A stretch of 64,000 nt of DNA from Pseudopedobacter saltans DSM 12145 (GTDB lineage: Bacteria; Bacteroidota; Bacteroidia; Sphingobacteriales; Sphingobacteriaceae), in the NCBI RefSeq assembly GCF_000190735.1, contig NC_015177.1, positions 2,976,001 through 3,040,000 on the forward strand. Reading direction: 5' to 3'. Positions within the stretch are counted from its first letter, which is position 1; each line of letters begins with the position of its first letter. Shown here piece by piece: positions 30,529 to 38,473 of this stretch. The notes under the pieces are model-generated. The model had not been told where the DNA came from and did not search any database. It saw only the letters and a list, made by a program, of their open reading frames with translations. The position numbers and the translations under genes were made by a program.

Positions 30529-31665
30529 TTAATTCGGCCAGTAAGCCGGTTTTATGTTCGATCCTCTTAAACGGCAGTCTATACATACAGTGGGAGCCAT
30601 TATATAACCTAAAATTTCCCCCGTTAAACCATCCCCAATTTGATCGACAATTCCATTATTTCCGTTCATGTAATAAACGAGACTGTCTTTAGTTATATTT
30701 AAAGCATCACATCTTTGGCTAAACAACCAGTCTCTTTCCGCCGGCTTATCGTTTGAAGTAATAAATAATCTTTTCTCTGTTGCTTTCCCTGAACTTATCC
30801 ATCCAATAACCTGCTCTGCACTATCAGAAACACAATATACATTTCCTCTAAGTTCGGAGGGCTGCGAATCGAAGATACTACCTATCTGCTCTGTATTTTT
30901 CTTCATGTTCTCCAGATATTGGTAGGCTTCCCGCGTTAACCCGTATTGCTTTACCAAAATACTGTAGAAATGGGCTATCTTTTCAGAATTTCCTTTAATG
31001 TAGTTAACGGGCATATTTGTTATTCTATCTTCTGAAAAACGCTCCGTCGAACTTAGCAGGACTTTGGAAGAATGTTCATCCTTCCAACAATAGGTTATAT
31101 TGATGTTTGGATCTCTATCTATTACCTGCCCATTTTTATACTCGAAATAAGAAATGAACGCCGATCTTATTTCCCAGGTCTCCTGATAATCCCAGTTATA
31201 GTACCGGGTGCTGTTGCGTTCGTCATGCGTATTTACATAGATCTGGAACCCCTTATCTTCTATCCTAAAATTTAAACTATCTATCTCCGGCGTTTCCTTG
31301 CCTTCCAGATAGTCTGTCTGGTAGGTTTTTCCATTGCTTACTATCCTTAACCGGTATTTTTCATCCATGCCCAACTGCTGTGTGGCAAGTACGCACCTCC
31401 CGTCTTCACCTGTTGTTCCGCTCAGGCTTGTTCCTCCATTGCCTTCTACAAATACAGTGGCATTCTTTTCGGGTTTGATGCTTTGCCAGTCTTGCAAATC
31501 GCCCGTACGGCTTATACGAATGGTGGTTTCACCTCCTATATGAATAAATCCTTCTACTACCAGTAAATTACGGTAATGTGCAGATACTTCGGGTGTAAAA
31601 GGATCTTTGCACCCCGAACACATCAGCATACTAAACAACGCTATATATATTTGCAATGGTTTCAT
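30529..31665 (-). CDS. DUF4249 lipoprotein, copy 1
   Basis: 378-aa predicted lipoprotein, same architecture as copy 2, which follows 7 bp downstream. Lipobox LMCSGC, N-terminal Ig-like domain, the REAYQYLENMKKNTEQIGSIFDSQPSEL helix-loop, and the terminal CIDCRLRGSNIKPAYWPN. Its start overlaps the stop of the TonB receptor gene as ATGA, so the two are translationally coupled, which argues for a shared complex in the outer membrane. Ligand unknown. Confidence 0.86.
   Translation of the reverse strand: MKPLQIYIALFSMLMCSGCKDPFTPEVSAHYRNLLVVEGFIHIGGETTIRISRTGDLQDWQSIKPEKNATVFVEGNGGTSLSGTTGEDGRCVLATQQLGMDEKYRLRIVSNGKTYQTDYLEGKETPEIDSLNFRIEDKGFQIYVNTHDERNSTRYYNWDYQETWEIRSAFISYFEYKNGQVIDRDPNINITYCWKDEHSSKVLLSSTERFSEDRITNMPVNYIKGNSEKIAHFYSILVKQYGLTREAYQYLENMKKNTEQIGSIFDSQPSELRGNVYCVSDSAEQVIGWISSGKATEKRLFITSNDKPAERDWLFSQRCDALNITKDSLVYYMNGNNGIVDQIGDGLTGEILGYIMAPTVCIDCRLRGSNIKPAYWPN
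31155..31665 (-). repeat. 511-bp direct repeat, copy A (5' part of DUF4249 copy 1)
   Basis: Partner of 30011-30521. Similarity falls off sharply on the downstream side of both copies, then partly returns in the segment coding for the conserved helix (around 29700-29830 and 30840-30970). Confidence 0.9.
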
Positions 31666-34430
31666 TTAAATCGGATGTTATAGTTAACATAAGGGATTGC
31701 AGTACCAAAAATGGATAATTGGTATCCGTTGATCAGCTTATTCTCACTGGAAAAAAACGTAGAGAAGACATTTTTCCTTCCTGTAAGGTTATATACACCA
31801 AAAGTCCACGAACTATGCGTTAGCTGTGTTTTTTTATGGTTTCCAAGTATATTAAACGATATATCTGAACGTAAATAATCGGGTATACGGTATTGATTCC
31901 GCTCTGAATAAAGCAGGCGCTGCCCACCTGCATAATAGTATTTGCCAACTGGAAGTGTAATTGGTCTGCCAGTGCTATAAGTAAGGTTTAGCGAAAAACT
32001 GACACGGTGCGAAAAGCGGTAATTTCCTATCAGGGTAAAATCATGTGGCTTATCGTAATTGGCGGGATAATACTTTCCATCATTAATAGAATTACTGCCA
32101 CTTACATCTTCTGTTTTCAATAGTGTTCTGGAGTAGGTATAGCTTAGCCATCCGTTGAGCTTTCCGGTAAGTTTTTTAACCAGAAATTCTATCCCGTAAG
32201 CCTTGCCTTGTGTTGGCAGCACATCTTGTTCTATTTTATGATTAAGTATTAAAACCGCCCCGCTCTTGTAATCGAGAAAGTTGTTTATCTTCTTATGGTA
32301 CGCTTCTATAGATGTTTCTATGGTGTTTGCTTTAAAATTCTTATACAGGCCTACGGATACCTGACTACCATGTTGCGGCGCAATGTTCCTGTCACTTAGC
32401 TTCCAAACATCGGTTGGCGATATGGATGTGGTATTGGAAAGCATGTGTATATACTGCCTTTGGGTATTATACCCTGCTTTCACGGAAAAATCAGGAGTGA
32501 TTGCAATTCTTGCCCCTAAACGATACTCGGGGCTGTGGTATGTTTTTATTGTCTTTTTACTACCGTAATTCTCTACCGTAACAATGTTTGCATCGGTTTT
32601 GTCGAGTCCGTCTGCATAGATATTTACGTTTGCCGGCCCCAGATAGTTGAAAAACGAGTAGCGTAAACCAGCGTTCAGGGTAATGGCATCAGTTAAATCG
32701 TAACGATGTTCGGCAAATACGGCGCTTTCCAATGCCTGCTCTGTTTGCAAAATATCAGCAACAACTAAGGATTTATCACTGTAAGGTTCCAAAGATCCCT
32801 GATAGTTTTTGTAATAAATGGTGCTTCCTCCAAAATCTATATTCCACCTCGCCGTTGGATAATAATTGAAATTGGTTTTGAGATTGGTTTGCCCAATAGC
32901 AAACTTTAGCTTATAGTCTACATCGTCTTTATATTTGCTGTAGTTATTATAACTGTATTTATCATAACCGCCAGATAGTATCCCATATAATTTATTGTTA
33001 AAAGAGTGTTTCCATCGTAGGGAAACATTCTGATTACTGTACATAAACGTGGTATCTGTTGCCAGATTAGATTTATCATTACTGAAATAGCCTGTGGCAT
33101 AAAAGCTGTTCTTATCGTTTTGCTGATGGCTGACGTGAAGGTTTATATCGTAAAAACTGGCTTTTGCTCCACGGTAGCCGGACTTTTCGGGCAACAGATC
33201 GGTTATCCAGTTGGAGTAGGTAGTTCTACCACCCACAATGAAAGATGTCTTGTCTTTAATAAGGGGTCCTTCTATGTTTAAGCGACTTGTTATCAAACCA
33301 ATTCCTGCGGTTCCGGTGAATGCCTTTTTATTTCCTTCTCTGCTGTTCAGTTCCAGCACAGAAGATAGTCTACCTCCATATTTTGCGGGTAAACTGCCTT
33401 TATAAAGCTGTACATCTTTGATTACTTCGGGGTTGAATGCCGAAAAGAAACCAAAAAAATGAGATGGATTGTATATGGTAGCATCGTTAAAGAGGATGAG
33501 GTTCTGGTCTACCGATCCTCCACGTACGTTAAAGCCTGTGCTAGACTCTCCTACCGATTTAACACCCGGAAGCGTTAGCACTACTCTTAGTATATCTGCC
33601 TCACCAAATACCGTAGGCACCTGTTTAATGGTTTTGATGTCTAGTTTTTCTATTCCCATTTGAGTGCGTCTGATATTGGATGCTTTTTCGGTAGTGATTA
33701 CTACTTCTTTAAGTGAGAATGGCTCATCTGTCAGGTTTATATCCAGCTTCCCATCGCCCTGTAACAGTATTTGTCTACGGGTGTCTTTTAATCCTACTGC
33801 CCTGATATTAATTTCATGTTTTCCTAAAGGCAAGGTAAGGGAATAAAACCCAAACTCATTGGTAATTGCTCCTATACGCGGTTTATCTACAAAAACGGAT
33901 ACTCCCGAAATAGGTTCACCAGTTTCTACATTTTTGATATTCCCGGCAAGGGTTCCGGTAGTCTGTGACATTGCAGTCTTTTTCCCAATGGTATACAGTT
34001 TATTTTCAAGCGTTGCTATCTGGACTGTTTTCGTAGAAATATCTGCAGCCAGCCGAATGTCCTCTTTTTGTGTTGTTATTTTCGACCTGCCAGTAAACTG
34101 TGATGGAAGCTCGGTTAATATCTCTTTGTCTTTGGTAAGAAAAACAGCCTTTCCGTAAATAGCGTACTTAAAGTCTGTGCCTTTAAAGGCTTTGTTCAAT
34201 ATCTCTTTTAAAGAAGCTTTTGTGTGATTGATATTTACTTTCAGACTGTCAAAAAGTGTCTGCTCATAGTAAAAACGATAGCCACCTTGTTTTTCTATGT
34301 TTTCTGCAAGGTCTTTTACAGAAGCATTGTAAAGATTTATTTCTATACTTTCTACTTGTTCCTGCGCTTTACTTTGGAAGACTACAAAAAACACTACGAT
34401 GATAAAAAGGTATTTTTTTACTTTCGTCAT
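31662..34430 (-). CDS. TonB-dependent receptor with N-terminal STN domain
   Basis: 922-aa outer-membrane transporter. Signal peptide to SKAQ (residue 22); STN (secretin and TonB N-terminus) domain at about 26-105; carboxypeptidase-regulatory-like beta domain at about 155-245 (GTLAGNIKNVETGEPISGVSVFVDKPRIGAITNEFGFYSLTL); plug at about 255-365 (LPGVKSVGESSTGFNVRGGSVDQNLILFNDATIYNPSHFFGFFSAFNPEVIKDVQLYKGSLPAKYGGRLSSVLEL split here for description); then the barrel ending in YNIRFK. STN domains usually mean a receptor that signals through an anti-sigma factor or resembles FecA, but no sigma/anti-sigma pair is present here. It is not SusC-like, and its partners are DUF4249 proteins rather than SusD. 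Confidence 0.93.
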   Translation of the reverse strand: MTKVKKYLFIIVVFFVVFQSKAQEQVESIEINLYNASVKDLAENIEKQGGYRFYYEQTLFDSLKVNINHTKASLKEILNKAFKGTDFKYAIYGKAVFLTKDKEILTELPSQFTGRSKITTQKEDIRLAADISTKTVQIATLENKLYTIGKKTAMSQTTGTLAGNIKNVETGEPISGVSVFVDKPRIGAITNEFGFYSLTLPLGKHEINIRAVGLKDTRRQILLQGDGKLDINLTDEPFSLKEVVITTEKASNIRRTQMGIEKLDIKTIKQVPTVFGEADILRVVLTLPGVKSVGESSTGFNVRGGSVDQNLILFNDATIYNPSHFFGFFSAFNPEVIKDVQLYKGSLPAKYGGRLSSVLELNSREGNKKAFTGTAGIGLITSRLNIEGPLIKDKTSFIVGGRTTYSNWITDLLPEKSGYRGAKASFYDINLHVSHQQNDKNSFYATGYFSNDKSNLATDTTFMYSNQNVSLRWKHSFNNKLYGILSGGYDKYSYNNYSKYKDDVDYKLKFAIGQTNLKTNFNYYPTARWNIDFGGSTIYYKNYQGSLEPYSDKSLVVADILQTEQALESAVFAEHRYDLTDAITLNAGLRYSFFNYLGPANVNIYADGLDKTDANIVTVENYGSKKTIKTYHSPEYRLGARIAITPDFSVKAGYNTQRQYIHMLSNTTSISPTDVWKLSDRNIAPQHGSQVSVGLYKNFKANTIETSIEAYHKKINNFLDYKSGAVLILNHKIEQDVLPTQGKAYGIEFLVKKLTGKLNGWLSYTYSRTLLKTEDVSGSNSINDGKYYPANYDKPHDFTLIGNYRFSHRVSFSLNLTYSTGRPITLPVGKYYYAGGQRLLYSERNQYRIPDYLRSDISFNILGNHKKTQLTHSSWTFGVYNLTGRKNVFSTFFSSENKLINGYQLSIFGTAIPYVNYNIRFK

Positions 34431-34432
34431 TA

Positions 34433-35173
34433 CTATCTGTTTAGTGAATCATGAAACTTCAATAATTCTACCATGGAGTTTTCTTTTTCTTTTCTGAAAT
34501 TTAAACGCTGTTGTTTTATAAATAGCTGGTTCTGTTGCCTGGTTTCTGACAGCTGCTTCAGGAAATCATTCTTGCTTTTGACGGGTATATATGTTGTATC
34601 TTTCAACAGATAGTATTTATCTCTCTGCGATACTGTTCTTACTACTTTATGCTGCCCGATGGTTTCGGTTATTTTCTTTGTTCTTTTTACCAAAAGGTCT
34701 TTGGTTCCGCTATATAATAGATCGTAATACCCGGGATCGATACCTGCTACCTGTGTTTTTCCAGGCTTCAGATTAATAAATGTATGATTATGTAAAGAAA
34801 ATTCGTCTATATGATCGGAAGGAATCATGATCCCCCCTGCTTTATCCAGGTTCAGCAACACTAACTGGTCGAGTACCAAATCGTACAGTAGCATTATATT
34901 ATTATAGGTTAATCCGTTATAAATAACTGTTCCTGTAGTGTACCTACTATCGTAGAACAGGGTATGCCCATCTCCGTCCAGTTTTAAATCTGGCCTGTAT
35001 ACCTTACCATTATAGATTGGGGCCTGGCTGTATTGGGCATTTGTGTAATTTTCTACCATGATCCTGGTTAGCTCCCTTACATATAAACTGTCGTTTAATG
35101 CCTGTGCCTGCGTCATTTTGGCAAAAAGAAAGGGCATAATAAATATTCCGAAAAATCGCACATTAAACCCCAT
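34433..35173 (-). CDS. Secreted protein of unknown function, first gene of the TonB/DUF4249 operon
   Basis: 246 aa. Signal peptide to TQAQ (residue 24), then a beta-rich middle (GHTLFYDSRYTTGTVIYNGLTYNNIMLLYDLVLDQLVLL, residues 70-110, split by short turns) and a charged helical C-terminus (FLKQLSETRQQNQLFIKQQRLNFRKEKENS). I do not recognise a named domain. It ends 2 bp before the TonB receptor start, so it should be part of the same system. Starts of this operon lie 63 bp from the GH10 terminator. Confidence 0.75.
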   Translation of the reverse strand: MGFNVRFFGIFIMPFLFAKMTQAQALNDSLYVRELTRIMVENYTNAQYSQAPIYNGKVYRPDLKLDGDGHTLFYDSRYTTGTVIYNGLTYNNIMLLYDLVLDQLVLLNLDKAGGIMIPSDHIDEFSLHNHTFINLKPGKTQVAGIDPGYYDLLYSGTKDLLVKRTKKITETIGQHKVVRTVSQRDKYYLLKDTTYIPVKSKNDFLKQLSETRQQNQLFIKQQRLNFRKEKENSMVELLKFHDSLNR

Positions 35174-35236
35174 TGCTTTATATAGTTTTAAAGACTTGAC
35201 TATAAAATATAGTTTGGCTTCTTTTTATGAATTAGA

Positions 35237-35262
35237 AATACCGGGAGAAATCTCCCGGTATT
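35237..35262 (-). terminator. Terminator of the Xus operon
   Basis: Perfect inverted repeat AATACCGGGAGA with TCTCCCGGTATT (12-base arms, AA between), 25 bp after the GH10 stop. It is the most stable hairpin in the neighbourhood and separates the SusC/SusD operon from the TonB/DUF4249 operon. Confidence 0.8.
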
Positions 35263-35286
35263 AAACCCGACTAATTACCAACTATT

Positions 35287-37452
35287 TTATTTACCATTTA
35301 AACCTTCTGCTACTCCTACATATGAAGGCTTACGCGTATATCCCTCTGTCCATAAACCGATTGGTTCTCCTGCTCTCCAGCTTGAATTTGCCGGGCTGTC
35401 TTTCGGACTCCAGATGGTAATACCGTAGCGCTGGCTGGCAGGAATAAGCTCGAAATATTTATCTATTACGTACTTGTACATTTCTGCCTGTGCTTTATAA
35501 TCTCCTTCAGTTGCATCGGCAGTTTTCTTACCAGCAATACCAATATCCAATTCTGAGACTTTAATCAATTTGCCTGTAGCAGCAAGGAGGGTAAACATTT
35601 CTGCTATCTTCTGCTTATCAGCCGTTGTGGATATATGCATTTGTGTACCTATTCCATCTACCCTGGCTCCTTTACTCTCAATATACTTTGCATATTCAAT
35701 CAGCCCTTTACATTTGTCTATACTGTATTCTAAATTATAATCGTTGATAAACAATTTATCATTTGGATTACCATGTTGCATAGCCAATTTGAAAGCCTCA
35801 ACGGCGTAGTCTTTTCCTAAATAATCTTGCCAATAAAACTCATCACTTGTCATATTTGCTTTTCCTATACCGGTCTTCAGTTCATAAGGTTTACCATCAT
35901 CCATCGGTTCGTTTACTACATCCCATGCTTTTACATACCATTTACAGGTATCTACCATTCCAGATATAAACGTAGTCAGGGCGTTCCTAATAATAATTTT
36001 CTTTTCTTCTGGTGTTTTTTCCACAACCAAATCTCCGGTAGACTTCCAATTTAATACGATGTTATCTATATAATAGTCCCCTGAACCCGTACCAGAACCT
36101 ACTTCTAGTGTAAAACTATTTAACTTTTTTTGTTCGGCTGTTAATGAGAGAGAGGAAAAAGGAAGTACTATTTTGCCTCTTCCCCAACCTCCGTCCGGAC
36201 ACCCGAATACTGATGGACTATTAAAACTGGCCAACGTACCTCCATTAATACTCATTTTCATACCCTGTCCATACAGACCTGTACTTCCAGTACCGTAAAA
36301 ATCTAATGTTACAGATTCACAATGGCCTAAATTAACTCCTACTGGTAATGTCACATTAAACTTAGGGTGCGATTGATTTGATTTTACATTTAAAACTTTT
36401 CCCGCATTATCTGGTCCATTTACTACGGTTGCACTTCCTCCGTTTGTCATCGTATAGGTTTTTCCAAGTGCATCTGAATCAAAATTAGCAATAATCTCTG
36501 TCCCGGAGGAACCTCCACCTTTTGGATTAAACTTCTTTAAAGTAACGTTATCGAAATAATAATTTGTGGCTGCTTTCCCTAAGTTAAATGCTATTGCTCC
36601 ACAGTTATCCTCATTATCAGAAATCGTAATAACTTTGGTATACTTAGTCCAGGTTGGTGTTGAAGAAATAGTTCCAAAAAAGTCCCAATGTTTATAAGAG
36701 TATGGCACAGTATGCGCCTGAGTACTGAAAGATGCATTAATATCCGAACGAACGTCCATACTAAACTCATATTGCTCTCCTTTTTTTACAGCTGGACTAA
36801 CTTTGATAAAAAACTGAACGTCCCAATCATTTGTTCGTACAACATCATTTGTAATTTTTAAAGCTCTCCCTTTTCCACCAGCTCCTTCACCTACCGCTGT
36901 AAAAGACAGCCTTGCATTAGTATTAGCTTCATAGTTAGCGTTATTGTCGGTTTCAAAATCTGCAGCTGTCACTATATCCCAACTAGGCCCACCTGTTGCT
37001 GGGATGATCATTGGTGCAATTAATCCGTTTAAATAGGCAGCATTCTGGTTTGCATGCCAACAAAGTGTATGTCCATATATACCAATTCCTGCTGCAGATG
37101 CCGTTTTTAATAGCTTCTTAACATTTTCCAAATCGAGTTTCCCATCTGATTTGACTACTGCTCCATGCTTCATTTCGTAACCCATTACGAGTTCATCGAA
37201 ATTAGTATTGGCTAAACGATACATCACTCCTTTGTCTACATATTCAGATATAGACATAGCTACACCCAATTTGAAGTTTGGATTAGACTCCTTGTTGATA
37301 TAAGATTTGAGTGTCTTATAGGCATCTATCTGCTCCTGATTGGCAAAACTAAGTGGCTTATCTACGTGATAATCGAGAAGCTCATGTTTAGTACAAGAAG
37401 CCGCTACTGCCGAAACAGTTAGGCCAATTATTATTCTATATATCTGGTTCAT
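35287..37452 (-). CDS. xyn10A: GH10 endo-1,4-beta-xylanase with inserted carbohydrate-binding modules, lipoprotein
   Basis: 721 aa. Lipobox AASC (Cys 20). The (beta/alpha)8 catalytic barrel is split: its first part spans residues 40-145 (NFKLGVAMSISEYVDKGV, GIYGHTLCWHANQN) and the second 477-715 (KAWDVVNEPMDD with acid/base E515, KVSELDIGI with nucleophile E634, GITIWSPKD). The roughly 325-residue insert contains two beta-sandwich modules: a CBM4/9/22-like one (GPSWDIVTAADFETD to NYYFDNVTLKKF) and a second (EIIANFDSDALGKTYTM to GDYYIDNIVL). This is the design of the GH10 enzyme that ends the Xus cluster of gut Bacteroidetes. It would act at the cell surface, feeding the SusC/SusD channels. 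23 bp after the DUF1735 gene. Confidence 0.94.
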   Translation of the reverse strand: MNQIYRIIIGLTVSAVAASCTKHELLDYHVDKPLSFANQEQIDAYKTLKSYINKESNPNFKLGVAMSISEYVDKGVMYRLANTNFDELVMGYEMKHGAVVKSDGKLDLENVKKLLKTASAAGIGIYGHTLCWHANQNAAYLNGLIAPMIIPATGGPSWDIVTAADFETDNNANYEANTNARLSFTAVGEGAGGKGRALKITNDVVRTNDWDVQFFIKVSPAVKKGEQYEFSMDVRSDINASFSTQAHTVPYSYKHWDFFGTISSTPTWTKYTKVITISDNEDNCGAIAFNLGKAATNYYFDNVTLKKFNPKGGGSSGTEIIANFDSDALGKTYTMTNGGSATVVNGPDNAGKVLNVKSNQSHPKFNVTLPVGVNLGHCESVTLDFYGTGSTGLYGQGMKMSINGGTLASFNSPSVFGCPDGGWGRGKIVLPFSSLSLTAEQKKLNSFTLEVGSGTGSGDYYIDNIVLNWKSTGDLVVEKTPEEKKIIIRNALTTFISGMVDTCKWYVKAWDVVNEPMDDGKPYELKTGIGKANMTSDEFYWQDYLGKDYAVEAFKLAMQHGNPNDKLFINDYNLEYSIDKCKGLIEYAKYIESKGARVDGIGTQMHISTTADKQKIAEMFTLLAATGKLIKVSELDIGIAGKKTADATEGDYKAQAEMYKYVIDKYFELIPASQRYGITIWSPKDSPANSSWRAGEPIGLWTEGYTRKPSYVGVAEGLNGK

Positions 37453-37475
37453 AATTTTTAGATAAAATTTGAAAG

Positions 37476-38444
37476 CTATTTTGATACAGCGGTAAATGTT
37501 TCCATTTTAACTCCACGGTCACGCATTACCAAAGTATCTGTTGAAGTGATATTTCTGGTTGGCAAATCTATCTGATAATTGAGATATAGGGCATCACGAT
37601 CTTTGGCCCCCCAACTGTTCTTTTCTCCTTTTGTCACAAATTTTCCACTACCAGTAGCAGTAAACGTATTGTCACCATTTGTGATGGCACAATTCCCATT
37701 TCCATCAAAAGTTAATAATAGTTTACAGTTGATATTTTGGTTATTTTCGTCTTTAAAAACGACTGGAAATTCTGCTACTGTCAATGAAGCTGTTTTTAAA
37801 GACGAAATCTCGTCTTCTTCTACATACTGTTTATGACGAATAATTGTTTTATTCAGAGCTGTATTACCACCTTTTCCTACAACAACGTCTTTACCTCTTC
37901 TTAAATAATTACCATGCCATTTGTTAATGTATTTAATAGCATAAAGGGTATAGTCTTTTCCAGATAAAATAGAATCAGCATTATTTACATTAACCATTTT
38001 TAGAGGTATAACGTAAGTGTTTTTTAAAGATAATGGATCTGCGAAAAATGCATCTGTCAATTGCACTTGAACGCCACCAGTAATTTTACCTTTTGGGATA
38101 ACTATTTTGTCTGATGCCAGGCTGTAATAACTAGCTGGCATAGGAATAATATCGCCTCCCGAATTAAACGCCTTATTTACGGCAATGCTATTATCAACCT
38201 GAATGCCCACAGTTACATCTTTTTTATTCTGGTAGACGCCTCCCATAGTTGCTATGATCTCGCATTTGTGTTCGTTATCCAATGAGGTATCAAAAACGTC
38301 CTCTCCCAGCGTAATGGTTCTAACTGGCCCCTGATAAGCAAAATAAACGGACTGATGCTCAAAATCATCAAATTCCCAATCACCGTTTTTACAGGAACCT
38401 AAACACACTACTCCAGCTAATAACATCAATATTCTTTTTTTCAT
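37476..38444 (-). CDS. DUF1735/DUF4361 surface glycan-binding lipoprotein (XusE-like)
   Basis: 322 aa. Lipobox CLGSC (Cys 18). The N-terminal part (residues 30-160) fits DUF1735 (QSVYFAYQGPVRTITLGEDVFDTS, KDVTVGIQVDNSIAVNKAFN, MPASYYSLASDKIVIPKGKITGGVQVQLTDAFF), and the C-terminal part fits DUF4361 (WHGNYLRRG, KTASLTVAEFPVVFKDENN, DALYLNYQIDL). Proteins of this kind sit between SusD and the GH10 gene in the known Xus cluster and are thought to bind xylan at the surface. Binding has not been shown here. Confidence 0.85.
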   Translation of the reverse strand: MKKRILMLLAGVVCLGSCKNGDWEFDDFEHQSVYFAYQGPVRTITLGEDVFDTSLDNEHKCEIIATMGGVYQNKKDVTVGIQVDNSIAVNKAFNSGGDIIPMPASYYSLASDKIVIPKGKITGGVQVQLTDAFFADPLSLKNTYVIPLKMVNVNNADSILSGKDYTLYAIKYINKWHGNYLRRGKDVVVGKGGNTALNKTIIRHKQYVEEDEISSLKTASLTVAEFPVVFKDENNQNINCKLLLTFDGNGNCAITNGDNTFTATGSGKFVTKGEKNSWGAKDRDALYLNYQIDLPTRNITSTDTLVMRDRGVKMETFTAVSK

Positions 38445-38473
38445 CGTATTCTTTTTAAATCTATATTTTCAAA

